DNA from: Poa pratensis
Taxonomy: Eukaryota; Streptophyta; Magnoliopsida; Poales; Poaceae
DNA length: 64,000 bases
Assembly: GCA_947311845.1 (NCBI GenBank)
Contig: CAMZMU010000041.1
Location: 115,394,731-115,458,730, forward strand
Direction: 5' to 3'
The notes below the pieces were generated by a model. The model did not search any database, was not told the DNA's origin, and worked only from the letters and a program-made list of their open reading frames with translations. A program made the position numbers and the translations under genes. Of this stretch, positions 42,812-55,040 are shown piece after piece. Position 1 is the stretch's first letter, and each line of letters opens with the position of its first letter.

Positions 42812-45800
42812 CTAGTTGCTATCAGATTGGTCTGGCACGGTCAGGAAGGGTTTGAATGTGAGGAGGAGTCCAAGGAGCTCAATGATGTTCAGCAGAAAGA
42901 ACACCATCTGATCACCTGTACGAGTAGAACGTGGGGGGGAAGGTTATACAGCAGCAGAACTCACAGGATATCTTAACTAGTTGAAATGTCAAACAGTACG
43001 TAGACTGAGCATCAATTAAGACGGTCCGGACCGTAGCTGCATTGGGAAATAAATTGTACACTGGAATTTTCTCGAAAAAAGGATAGCAAAGTTTACCTGG
43101 AAAGAAGAAAGCATGTTGCCGTTTCTGCGCCCACGAGAACCTGCATTTGTGAAAAATCATGAGAACGTCTGAGCTTCATGTACATTTCGTTTAGATGTAG
43201 TGGTTGCCAAAGTAGGAGTGTGAGCTATAATGTTTATTTGACCTGTAAAATAGTATAAAATATTTCACAGAAGGTATGACGAGCAAAGTATACTCACACA
43301 ATGCCAGCGCCTGCAGGAGCAACTGCCTTGAAAAAGGACATCCCAGTCATGGCTAATCCATTTGCTGCCCCTCTTTGGTCCTGAGGCTGTTTGTAGTTAC
43401 ATGCACAAGTCAGTTGCAGACTGCGGTGGAGATATTTTATAAGAAGTATTTAAAGCCGAGATGAACTTATGAGTAGCATACCACGGCATTATTTTGAAGG
43501 ATGAAAGTGCCTGTAATGATGGTAACCTGACAAAATAATCATGTAGAACAATTGTTAATGGGAGATTAACTTTAATTGCTGCAATAGACAGTATATAAAT
43601 CTAATTTGTCCAAAAAGCAAGATAGGTAAGTCTACAGCTTAGTGGTGGTAGATTTTCAAAAATATCATTATTGTCATCTACTATGATTTATCCACTAAGT
43701 CAATTTTGAGGTAACAAGGATTCTAGAATGGGAATGAAGAGTACTCACACCAATATTAGTTTTTATGACTGATGCCATATTCAGAACGATTGATAATCCA
43801 GGTTCAGACAGATACGTCATATACGGGTACGCAAAGAGAATAGGTATGCACAGAGCCTGGAACCAAAAGAGAGAAGAAATTCAGTAATTAAGAGATAAAA
43901 GAACTTCAGAAATTAAACAATAACATAGCAGCTTTCACCCACAGCTGCGATTTGAGATGATTTGATAGGTCCAAGAACTCTATTGATGCGTGGGTACATG
44001 AAGAGTTGATACACCAGAAGACTGCAACCTGAAATTGAGAAGGAAGGATAATGTAAATGTTATTATCACAAATAATGGTGCATGAAGTATTAAAGAATGG
44101 GCAACAATGAAGGTGGATTAATTACAACAACATTGCCGGAAACACAAAAAGAAAGCTACCTGTAATTGCAAGTGTTTGACCTACATCTTCAGATGACAAA
44201 CTCAGTCCACCATACGTCCTGTCACTTTCAGCCCACAGCGAAAACACCTGAAGTTGATTTCAAACAAATTGAAGTCTATTTAAACATGTAGAAAAAGACA
44301 CATATATAATAAGTGACAAGCTTTCAGGCGTGTTCGAAAAAAGACATGATAAATACGATAAATGTAAGTCAAATGTTAGCACAGAAACTAAAACTACCTT
44401 ATGAGTTGGAGCAACTCTCCACTAGAAAATTTGCTCTTGTGATCACCATTACTAGATACCATTCTCTACTTTAAGCTGAACTACTTATTCTAAAATCATT
44501 TGACAGTGACAAGTTTTTATTATGCTAAACAAATTTCCAAACAAAAACGGCTCTAGAGCTCAGGGAAGTGTAAAACAACCAATGGTTAACAATATATATT
44601 CACAGTTATAGAAACTACCCATACATTGGGTATACCATAGCAGCACCTTCCCAGATTAAGTCCATTTAGATATCTGAAAAAGTGGGTTCATCAACCCTGC
44701 CCTTGATAACTATTTTTATTTTGCTATCAACCCACAAGAATATTTAGGAACAACAGCCATCCGTCTTTTCTTCAATGACCAGCAAATAGAAAATAGTACC
44801 TCTGTATAAGCCATGTCGTGGAAGGAGAAGACGCAATAAACAATTATGGATGACATCAATGGCCAATTCTTGAATAAGCTTTTCTTGGTATCCAAACTAT
44901 TACTTCGTTCAACCTTCTCTTTTGGATCAATCAGATGGGCCTCCAAAGCTTCAATGCTTTGATTTCTATTCACATTTACTTTATGCTTGTGTAACGTCTC
45001 CTAAAATGCATAAACAGATATTTTAGAAGGAGGAACAACCAACTCTTCCAACAAAAGATATGTCGGTGATTATCGAATCTGATTCACTTGAGTTGATACA
45101 AGCATGCAACAGAGTTATAGAGGTGTGGAATCCATATACAGCAATATTGGCGGATTGTTTCTCAAAGGCGAGTTTGATGAGTAACATTGGTTTTCAACAC
45201 TGCCCTCGGGATGCAAATCAGGTGGCTCATCAATTGGCGAAGAAAGCTTATGAAACAAAAGATAGGTTGTCCTGGGAGGGTGATCCTCCAGAGTTTATCT
45301 TTCCATATGTAATAAACGATGTAACTTTATTTCCGACCAAATAAACGCCTCTTGGCACCCATTCAAAAAAAACTCTTCCAACAAAAGATAAATTACAACG
45401 GAAGGAGGAAAAAACTTTACAAACGGTAGATCAACAAGGATAGGTTCATTTAAACATAATTTGTTTACCATATATTTCGTTTCAGATATTGTTGTTCTTT
45501 TTAGCCACACTACTAGTTCCTTGAAAATCATAAAATAAGAGAGGTATTTTTTGTTGTGCAAAAAGAAATATTTTACCTAAAAAGCATGTATATATTAACT
45601 CTGAACCATATAATTTTGAATATCAATTATATATGAACTCTGAACAATACGTCTCAATTGGAGCGTTTGGTTCTAAGATTCCCTAGAAAAGATATGAAGT
45701 AGTAAGGTTCAGCCAGGCATATTTATGAATATAGAACCTTTATGTCCAAGCCCACGTCATAAGTATTTCCACAGGCCATACGAAATATCAAATTTAAGGA

Positions 45801-45891
45801 GCAAAATATAATTATGAACTGGCAATCAGACTGACTGCATGATCAAGGAAGCTAAGACCATATCACATACCGGCATCCATATGCAGCTTAT
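42812..45891 (-). CDS. ZIFL-B 3' half, duplicate with intact frame (exons 9 partial to 17)
   Basis: Exons: 45891-45871 (partial exon 9), 45000-44800, 44247-44160, 44028-43943, 43856-43749, 43526-43482, 43386-43298, 43140-43097, 42915-42812. They encode the central loop (NVNRNQSIEALEAHLIDPK), helices 7-12 including VTIITGTFILQNNAV and DQRGAANGLAMTGMSFFKA, and the end TFKPFLTVPDQSDSN. All phases agree. The copy is cut inside exon 9 by the N gap and has no upstream exons. Because it equals 48457-51527 apart from small indels, I take it as the same locus assembled twice, with this version the more accurate one. Confidence 0.8.
45041..45390 (+). mobile_element. 5'-truncated LINE in intron 9 of ZIFL-B (copy 1)
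   Basis: A 310 bp body (45061-45370) ends in an A-rich tail and is flanked by a perfect 20 bp duplication beginning AACTCTTCCAAC (45041-45060 and 45371-45390). It encodes a plant non-LTR RNase H-like end (SDSLELIQACNRV, CPRDANQVAHQLAKKA). Copy 2 at 50681-51029 lacks one G and is frameshifted. Confidence 0.88.
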
Positions 45892-45904
45892 NNNNNNNNN
45901 NNNN
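45892..45904. other. Assembly gap (13 N)
   Basis: Thirteen undetermined bases separate the two copies of the 5.6 kb segment. The gap interrupts exon 9 of ZIFL-B in copy 1. Confidence 1.
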
Positions 45905-48900
45905 CCAAACTAGGCCGTCTAGATACGTGTGAATCAAAAAAGTGCTAAAACATCTTATATTTAGAAACAGAGGGAGTAAATCATATTCTTAGTTGGACTA
46001 TGCAACGATTACTCTCTCCGTCCCAAAATATACTTGACGCAGATTTATTTAAATGTGGATGTATTTAGACGTGTTTTAGTGTGTAGATATATTCGTATTT
46101 AGACAAATCTATGTCAAATATTTTGTGACGGAGGGAGTATAAGGTTATGATGTTTGCATGCCTGGCCATGCCGTGCTGCATATGGCTGTGGTATTTTTCC
46201 CTTTTGTCCTTGTTTTCGACGGCCTCACTTCGCGCGGCTGATGTGGTTCCAGGAGTCGGCAAAGGAAACTTTGGATCAATATGTGTGTAATTTGTTTCGT
46301 TTCTTAAATTTATCTCTCTTTTGTGATGACGATTTGAAGGTGAAGCAGCGTAATCTCATGGCCCTTTCTCCCTCTTGGCATGGCCAATGCGGCTAACACA
46401 ACAAACAATAATAAGATGTTGGTGATTTCGTCCCGCGGATCGTCAGCTTAAGACAGTAGAAAAAATCGATTTATGACCCTTTATTGTGATTACCAAAGTA
46501 GGAAGTATGGGTTGGTGGAACATAGTAGCAAGTGTTCGCTCAAATTCTGAGTTCAAACCTTTAATGAAATGTGTCACTCGTCTGTGTTCAATCCACTTCT
46601 TAACAGTGGATATGCAATCTGGATGTGGCAACCCGAGGGTCTTTGTGGTCAAGATCATCCCATAACCCTATAGCTCGGCAACATACTCCATTACATAGCA
46701 CTCCCCTTGTCTCAGGCCACTAAGTCTCTCCTGTAACTCAACCATTAGTATCACATTTCCCTCTCCCAAGTAAAATTTCGATAAAGTCCTCCATATCAGT
46801 TGCACTTGAGATGGTTTCGATAGTGTCAGCAATGCTGGGAGACAAAGAATGCAACAACCATGCCAAATCTCTTTGTCCAGAGGTTCAATTGTTTTTCCTT
46901 CGACAAATCTCTTTGTTTTCAATATTAGCAATGCCCTCCTTTAATAACTCAAATAATTTCTTACACCTTCCAGTTGGATCATTAGGCATCAAGTTTGTCT
47001 TCTGAATTGGCTCAATGTGAGGGACAATTGCTTCGCTGAAGATGTTGCTTCGCTCTCCTTTGTCGTAAACATTTGAGCTTGTTTCTCAAGCACCATTCAA
47101 CTCTTGGGTATCCTCACAGCATTTTTTTTCTTGCCAAATATGGCCTTTTTGAGAAACTAAATCAGTATGACCCCTCCTAAAAACTAATTTTCAAATCTGG
47201 CATCTAGGTCGGCGCCAAAGAAAATTATGAAATTAAAACAGGTGTTCGGCGCCAAAAGATGCACAAGTTCGATTGCAACCTCTTTGGCGCCGACCCCAAG
47301 GGCCATATTTAGAAATAGTTTTCAGGAGGGGCCATATATATGTTTAGTTTATCAAAAGGTCAGATTTGGCAAAAAAATATACCCTCATACGGAATCACCA
47401 TGAACTCGCTGTGTTGTACAGTACTTCCCCTCACTCTCTCTATTTTGTTAAGCAGCCAAAGCCAACCTGAACACATGAACTCAAGGAACACAGCAAGTCA
47501 AACTTCTGGCTTCTGCTCTACACAGCCAGCTAAAGAAGCCCCTCTCCTGTTGACAAGTCACCAACACGCACACTAAGCTCCTCCTCCGCTTCAAACTCTT
47601 CGTTCCTCACTCAGCCACAGCCCTTCTCTCTGCTCCCGGACAGCAGCAGCAGTGCTACCTTCTCTGCCTTTCCAATCCAGGACAGTAGGAGCAGCGTCTC
47701 TTTCTGCCTGACCTGGTCTCAGCGAGAACACCAGCTTTTCCAGCTATGCGTCCACCAGTCCCACCGCCGCCGGTTGCAACCACCAAGCCTCCAATTTCGA
47801 GCAGCCGTACGTCCACTTTCTCCTGCTGTTACCAGCGCCCTCACGGCCTGCACCCATAGCTCGCGTTCCCCCAACACCTCGAGTTGAGCAGCGCGATGTC
47901 GATTCACCGCCGGCCACCTCCAAGAGTCACCATCGCCTCCATCACCTGCTCTCTGATACCATGTAGAAGTTTGGGGAAATTTCTGAAATCCTTCTCATTC
48001 AATTGCTAGGTACAGCTACATGTGTATATTACATGTGGTCCTATGGGCCACACACACACAGCCCAACAGATTCCATGGTTTCCCATCAAACCATCTTTTG
48101 AACACCCCCAGGGCCAGAATAGAGCACGAGAAATACAGCAATTATGCTGGATCTATTTCCACACAATTATTCTGAGCTGCAGTCACTTACAACAACTACT
48201 CCCTCCGTTCCAAATTAATTGACTTCCATATATCTATATTTGGATGTTTTGGAACGGAGGGAGTACTTTACAAATGTTGCATCCTCTACTGGGATGCTCC
48301 TACAACATCTGTCGCACAACAATACAACTTGTACTCAATCACCTCTTGATCCTTTTATAAGGGCGTATTAAGCCCTTATGCTCACGGATGCAGAGTCCAT
48401 GAGTCGTGGCCATCTCAGTAATAATCCAAAAAAAATCTAGAATAATAGCTGAACAGCTAGTTGCTATCAGATTGGTCTGGCACGGTCAGGAAGGGTTTGA
48501 ATGTGAGGAGGAGTCCAAGGAGCTCAATGATGTTCAGCAGAAAGAACACCATCTGATCACCTGTACGAGTAGAACGTGGGGGGGAAGGTTATACAGCAGC
48601 AGAACTCACAGGATATCTTAACTAGTTGAAATGTCAAACAGTACGTAGACTGAGCATCAATTAAGACGGGTCCGGACCGTAGCTGCATTGGGAAATAAAT
48701 TGTACACTGGAATTTTCTCGAAAAAAGGATAGCAAAGTTTACCTGGAAAGAAGAAAGCATGTTGCCGTTTCTGCGCCCACGAGAACCTGCATTTGTGTGA
48801 AAAATCATGAGAACGTCTGAGCTTCATGTACATTTCGTTTAGATGTAGTGGTTGCCAAAGTAGGAGTGTGAGCTATAATTTTTTGACCTGTAAAATAGTA

Positions 48901-51527
48901 TAAAATATTTCACAGAAGGTATGACGAGCAAAGTATACTCACACAATGCCAGCGCCTGCAGGAGCAACTGCCTTGAAAAGGACATCCCAGTCATGGCTAA
49001 TCCATTTGCTGCCCCTCTTTGGTCCTGAGGCTGTTTGTAGTTACATGCACAAGTCAGTTGCAGACTGCGGTGGAGATATTTTATAAGAAGTATTTAAAGC
49101 CGAGATGAACTTATGAGTAGCATACCACGGCATTATTTTGAAGGATGAAAGTGCCTGTAATGATGGTAACCTGACAAAATAATCATGTAGAACAATTGTT
49201 AATGGGAGATTAACTTTAATTGCTGCAATAGACAGTATATAAATCTAATTTGTCCAAAAAGCAAGATAGGTAAGTCTACAGCTTAGGGTGGTAGATTTTC
49301 AAAAATATCATTATTGTCATCTACTATGATTTATCCACTAAGTCAATTTTGAGGTAACAAGGATTCTAGAATGGGAATGAAGAGTACTCACACCAATATT
49401 AGTTTTTATGACTGATGCCATATTCAGAACGATTGATAATCCAGGTTCAGACAGATACGTCATATACGGGTACGCAAAGAGAATAGGTATGCACAGAGCC
49501 TGGAACCAAAAGAGAGAAGAAATTCAGTAATTAGATAAAAGAACTTCAGAAATTAAACAATAACATAGCAGCTTTCACCCACAGCTGCGATTTGAGATGA
49601 TTTGATAGGTCCAAGAACTCTATTGATGCGTGGGTACATGAAGAGTTGATACACCAGAAGACTGCAACCTGAAATTGAGAAGGAAGGATAATGTAAATGT
49701 TATTATCACAAATAATGGTGCATGAAGTATTAAAGAATGGGCAACAATGAAGAGGTGGATTAATTACAACAACATTGCCGGAAACACAAAAAGAAAGCTA
49801 CCTGTAATTGCAAGTGTTTGACCTACATCTTCAGATGACAAACTCAGTCCACCATACGTCCTGTCACTTTCAGCCCACAGCGAAAACACCTGAAGTTGAT
49901 TTCAAACAAATTGAAGTCTATTAAACATGTAGAAAAAGACACATATATAATAAGTGACAAGCTTTCAGGCGTGTTCGAAAAAAGACATGATAAATACGAT
50001 AAATGTAAGTCAAATGTTAGCACAGAAACTAAAACTACCTTATGAGTTGGAGCAACTCTCCACTAGAAAATTTGCTCTTGTGATCACCATTACTAGATAC
50101 CATTCTCTACTTTAAGCTGAACTACTTATTCTAAATCATTTGACAGTGACAAGTTTTTATTATGCTAAACAAATTTCCAAACAAAAACGGCTCTAGAGCT
50201 CAGGGAAGTGTAAAACAACCAATGGTTAACAATATATATTCACAGTTATAGAAACTACCCATACATTGGGTATACCATAGCAGCACCTTCCCAGATTAAG
50301 TCCATTTAGATATCTGAAAAAGTGGGTTCATCAACCCTGCCCTTGATAACTATTTTTATTTTGCTATCAACCCACAAGAATATTTAGGAACAACAGCCAT
50401 CCGTCTTTTCTTCAATGACCAGCAAATAGAAAATAGTACCTCTGTATAAGCCATGTCGTGGAAGGAGAAGACGCAATAAACAATTATGGATGACATCAAT
50501 GGCCAATTCTTGAATAAGCTTTTCTTGGTATCCAAACTATTACTTCGTTCAACCTTCTCTTTTGGATCAATCAGATGGGCCTCCAAAGCTTCAATGCTTT
50601 GATTTCTATTCACATTTACTTTATGCTTGTGTAACGTCTCCTAAAATGCATAAACAGATATTTTAGAAGGAGGAACAACCAACTCTTCCAACAAAAGATA
50701 TGTCGGTGATTATCGAATCTGATTCACTTGAGTTGATACAAGCATGCAACAGAGTTATAGAGGTGTGGAATCCATATACAGCAATATTGGCGGATTGTTT
50801 CTCAAAGGCGAGTTTGATGAGTAACATTGGTTTTCAACACTGCCCTCGGATGCAAATCAGGTGGCTCATCAATTGGCGAAGAAAGCTTATGAAACAAAAG
50901 ATAGGTTGTCCTGGGAGGGTGATCCTCCAGAGTTTATCTTTCCATATGTAATAAACGATGTAACTTTATTTCCGACCAAATAAACGCCTCTTGGCACCCA
51001 TTCAAAAAAAACTCTTCCAACAAAAGATAAATTACAACGGAAGGAGGAAAAAACTTTACAAACGGTAGATCAACAAGGATAGGTTCATTTAAACATAATT
51101 TGTTTACCATATATTTCGTTTCAGATATTGTTGTTCTTTTTAGCCACACTACTAGTTCCTTGAAAATCATAAAATAAGAGAGGTATTTTTTGTTGTGCAA
51201 AAAGAAATATTTTACCTAAAAAGCATGTATATATTAACTCTGAACCATATAATTTTGAATATCAATTATATATGAACTCTGAACAATACGTCTCAATTGG
51301 AGCGTTTGGTTCTAAGATTCCCTAGAAAAGATATGAAGTAGTAAGGTTCAGCCAGGCATATTTATGAATAGAACCTTTATGTCCAAGCCCACGTCATAAG
51401 TATTTCCACAGGCCATACGAAATATCAAATTTAAGGAGCAAAATATAATTATGAACTGGCAATCAGACTGACTGCATGATCAAGGAAGCTAAGACATATC
51501 ACATACCGGCATCCATATGCAGCTTAT
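45905..51527 (+). repeat. 5.6 kb duplicated segment, copy 2 (indel-rich)
   Basis: 5623 bp against 5647 bp in copy 1. About two dozen differences, nearly all deletions of one to three bases in runs or short repeats, and no clear substitution found by eye. It is contiguous with the upstream exons of ZIFL-B. It contains copies of the Stowaway, copia relic, foldback MITE and LINE listed for copy 1. Confidence 0.9.
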
Positions 51528-54500
51528 CAAAACGGCGACAGCAAAGACTGATGTGCTTAAGCATGGTAAGAAGTACGGGAACCTGACAAGTTTCCATCAA
51601 AAGTAAGTATTATTTAAAACATTTATCTAGGATACTTGAGTTTAGCTTCACATACCTTGCAAAGATCGAGTCAGGCGAAAAGATATTTGGATACTTTTCT
51701 GCAGGCTGCCATCAAAAGAACAAGGTCAACATAGGCGGAATGACAGGTGAGTATAGAATAAAATTGTATTCAGAAATATCATCCGTACCAGTGCAAGGTA
51801 GCCTCCAAGAGCAGGACCAATGATGAGGCCTATTCCCATGCTGTGCTGACCTAAAAAATCATGAAATTGATGTCAAAATCAAGCTTAATTAAAGAAGAGA
51901 AATGATACTGCATGCATTCACATGTGAACCTTACCAGTGATAGTGCAAGAGCTTCATGTTCAGGTCGGCAAACTTCAATAGCATACGCCTGTAGACGTCA
52001 CACACAAATTCATCAGATTTACAGAGTCTTGTCAAAAAAGAGCTTTCGTATTCGCCATACCTTCATTGGTCCAAGTAAACCATTTAAAGCGCCAAGGAGA
52101 AACCTTGTAGCTATTGCCATCCAGTAGGTGACACTAAGCCCAAACAAAGTATTAAATATTACCCTGTGATATTAAAAAGAATTATGTAAGAAAGTCGTCT
52201 CATAAATTAGAAGTTGAAATAAAGGAGTAAACACAGCCACACTCTAATATGCACTGGTACGTACTCCCTCCGTTTTTTTAATATAAGATGTTTTAGCTTT
52301 TGTCCACATGCACATGCACACAAATGTATGTGGACACATTTTTGTCATTTTAGTGTGGATATAGACAACATGTGACCACCTAAAACATCTTATATTAAAA
52401 AACGGAGGGAGTAGTATGTAAAGAGCAGGGAAAATGTTACTAACACAGAGAAAACACCAAACATAACAACTGGCTTCCTCCCAATACGATCTGCTGCTAT
52501 GCCCCAAACAGTTGAAGTCAAACATCTACCAAACATAAATGCAGCACCTATAAACATCCAGTAAAACAGAAAAGATCACATCAGACAATCACAAAGTGTT
52601 CACCATTTGTATAAGCATCAACCTCAAGTAACCATCTAAAATTCGAATAAAAATTTCATAAGAAACTCACCTACAAACCCAGCATAGAACCCAATATCTT
52701 CTGTTCTTTCTGCAATGTGCAAGTCTCTTATCTATAAAGGAGTAGGAGGTAGTATGAAGACTTATTAGCAAGCTAGACGTATGCACAGATATGAAAAGAT
52801 TGAAATATTAAAATAAATAAGCCTTGATATTATTGTCTTTTTATTGCCAGTGTAAGTATCCAATTCAGTGTCCTCAAATAATTATAGAACAAAAAGAAAA
52901 CCAGAAGATAATACATACCATGAAATACAAGAAGGGGAACAGCGACGATATTGGTATAGCTGGATGGAAAGACAGGAGGAAATATCAGAAACATAAAATA
53001 TCAAATGGAAATTGTTCATGCAAAGATCAATACAATGAGAATACGAGATACATGGAAACATTAAGAAAATTCTTTTAAAAATCCCATTAATATTCTGTAG
53101 TTCCAGAAGTGATGATAATGATGTCAATATTTATTACATAAGTTCAGCAATGCTAACTTGGAACCACTTCATAAATATTTCGGATGCGTTTGGCATTGTG
53201 GTGGATTATGATAATCCTGATTGTCCAACCAGCATTTTGCTTATTTTAGTGTTTGTTTAACCAACTTTTTTCCTATTACTGTGGCTAATTTTCTACAGAA
53301 GATTATAAAATAAGCACAACACATCAGAGTTCAGTAACCGCAAACCGAACCTTCATATTACTCAGTTAAATTTGTCTAAACTTTCTAAAAGAAACAGTCT
53401 AAGCACTACTAAAACAGGCAAGATCTGGATTAGTAAAAAAAGGATTATGCCAGAGGTGCTGCTCGATTACAGTGATGCACAAAGCATGGGTAGTTTCGCT
53501 AAAAAAAGGTTAGGTAAAGAAACATCACTTCACTAAGGAATTTAGCTATGATACTTTCGTAAAATAAATAGGCAGAGTGGCCCATCTTCATCCAAGTATG
53601 TTAACTTCCAGCTCATGAGGTCAGCCAGGACGAAACAAATACAGAAACAGTTAACCCATGAGCTTATGTGCTTCCGTAACTGAACAGCGGCATTTCCATC
53701 ACAAATAAAATAGCCAAAGGTTTAGGCGGTTTCAGGGGAAGCTTCGGCATTATAAATAGGAAACCAACTTTGTGTCCACGGGGACATGAACCAAGGTGGC
53801 AATTTTTTTTTTCAAGAACATGCAAGAATGCATGTCATGACATTAAAGTGAGAAGAGTGTTACAAAGTTTTGTACAAAGTAACACGCACTGCAACATAGC
53901 AGCCTGCCTAAAAAAGCCTAGTTTATGTCTACTCCTCCCTGTTACCCGCCCCTTCTTAGCCTGCAGCCACAGCTCGAACTCTTGTTCAATCAACCTGATG
54001 ATCACAGCGTTGCTGGCCTGTTTCCTCTCGAAATTTCTGTCATTCCGTTCCAGCCATAAGCGACGACAGCAGGCTATGGCCAAGGTGGCAAAATTATCCA
54101 CTCCCCCAACCAAGTGATCTAGGCTTAGTTTCTAGGAGTCCAAGCAGTTGAGTTCAGACTACGCTGCTGCTATATAGTATGATGAGCTTCATTTGGGATA
54201 AAGGTGCGACTTGGATTTCACGATTAAAGTATGTATTTTTTTTTACCGGAACGATTAAATTATGTTTGGACTGCGACTTGTTATGAGTGATCTGAAATGC
54301 ACGTGTAATTTCGCTACAAGAAAGGTTTAGATAAATAAAAATTGCACAAAAACGCAGAAGGACAAAAGAAATGCTCCTGGTACATTAGTGCAGGGACCTC
54401 CTCCTCAAAGAACAAAAATTTCTAGAGCGTTTGTGATTTCAGGCAGAACATTTAGTTTCCAGAATCTGTCTTGGGAAGTAAGGCCGCGAGGACAGCACAG

Positions 54501-54682
54501 GAGAGCGTACCGGTTGTAAGGCAGATCATCCAGACATACAAGAATTCTTTGTAAGGCATTCCCGTCTGGAGGTCCTTCCTCCGGTCGTAAGCGCAGCCCG
54601 GACAGCCGGCGTAGTACTGCTGCTCCTTCTTCGTCAGCAACGGCGAACTCCCCTCCCCCTCATTCGCCGCCATTGCTACCAA
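48457..54682 (-). CDS. ZIFL-B: zinc-induced-facilitator-like MFS transporter, 17 exons
   Basis: Exons: 54682-54511, 52959-52919, 52731-52671, 52547-52445, 52163-52061, 51988-51935, 51850-51789, 51705-51656, 51582-51507, 50640-50440, 49889-49802, 49668-49583, 49499-49392, 49170-49126, 49030-48943, 48786-48743, 48560-48457. Exon lengths match ZIFL-A except exon 1 and the loop exon 10 (201 nt). Exons 7 and 15 are each one base short. The intact design would be 495 residues. N-terminal YYAGCPGCAYDRRK is the ZIFL signature. STVWGIAADRIGRKP is the MFS loop motif. The exon 15 shift is absent in the duplicate at 43386-43298, so it is a sequence error; exon 7 may be too. Function as for the family: proton-coupled export of metal chelators. 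An in-frame second ATG three codons in could also be used. Confidence 0.85.
52264..52411 (+). mobile_element. Stowaway MITE in intron 4 of ZIFL-B
   Basis: 148 bp, ends CTCCCTCCGTTTTTTTAATATAAGATGTTTTA and TAAAACATCTTATATTAAAAAACGGAGGGAG, with TA on both sides (52262-52263 and 52412-52413). It ends about 33 bp from the donor of exon 4. Confidence 0.92.
52960..53790 (-). other. Intron 1 of ZIFL-B, downstream part
   Basis: About 830 bp of AT-rich non-coding sequence between exon 2 and the LINE fragment. No other feature seen. Confidence 0.5.
53791..54091 (-). mobile_element. 5'-truncated LINE fragment in intron 1 of ZIFL-B
   Basis: The body (53803-54079) reads on the minus strand and ends in a poly-A run (poly-T at 53803-53812 on plus). 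It is flanked by CCAAGGTGGCAA at 53791-53802 and 54080-54091. The encoded ACCRRLWLERNDRNFERK resembles the end of plant LINE reverse transcriptase ORFs. Confidence 0.8.
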
Positions 54683-55040
54683 TTATGAATGGACAGCCCG
54701 CCCCTCACAACCCGGGCGAATGAAAGGAGTTCGGGAGCCGCGATCAGAGAGGCCGCCCGATGCTGCCTTTCCCGTGCCAGATTGCCTGGACAGCCTGAAT
54801 CACCAAAGCGAAATCGCCCACTGCTACTCTGCCAATAACGCCGTGTCCCGCCGAGACACCACCGGGGCCGCCAAAGGCGACCGGCTCCGACGCAGTGGAG
54901 GAGGAAGAAGAGGAAGCCAAGACGAAGTGCGCGGTCGCGTGGCGCCAATCGGATATAACCTTCCCGCGCTGCATCGTCCTCGCTTGCCTCGTGACGTCAG
55001 AGATGACCGCAGACTGAAAGGCATGGATCATGAATCATGG
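54683..55040 (-). promoter_or_regulatory. Upstream region of ZIFL-B
   Basis: GC-rich sequence 5' of the ZIFL-B ATG, expected to hold leader and promoter. No clear TATA box found. A plus-strand open frame crosses it but has no recognisable domain and runs on into repeat DNA. Confidence 0.4.

Larger units (their letters stand above)
40245..45891 (+). repeat. 5.6 kb duplicated segment, copy 1 (likely assembly artefact)
   Basis: Matches 45905-51527 end to end. It starts at CCAAACTAGGCCGTCT and stops at GCAGCTTAT inside exon 9 of ZIFL-B, abutting the N gap. Differences I can find are all short indels in homopolymers or short repeats. Where coding sequence can judge (exon 15 of ZIFL-B, LINE RNase H), this copy has the correct frame. 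Confidence 0.9.

Noticed and set aside
40245..51527. A real recent tandem duplication of half of ZIFL-B
   Set aside because: Differences are short indels without clear substitutions, and the copies abut an N gap inside an exon.
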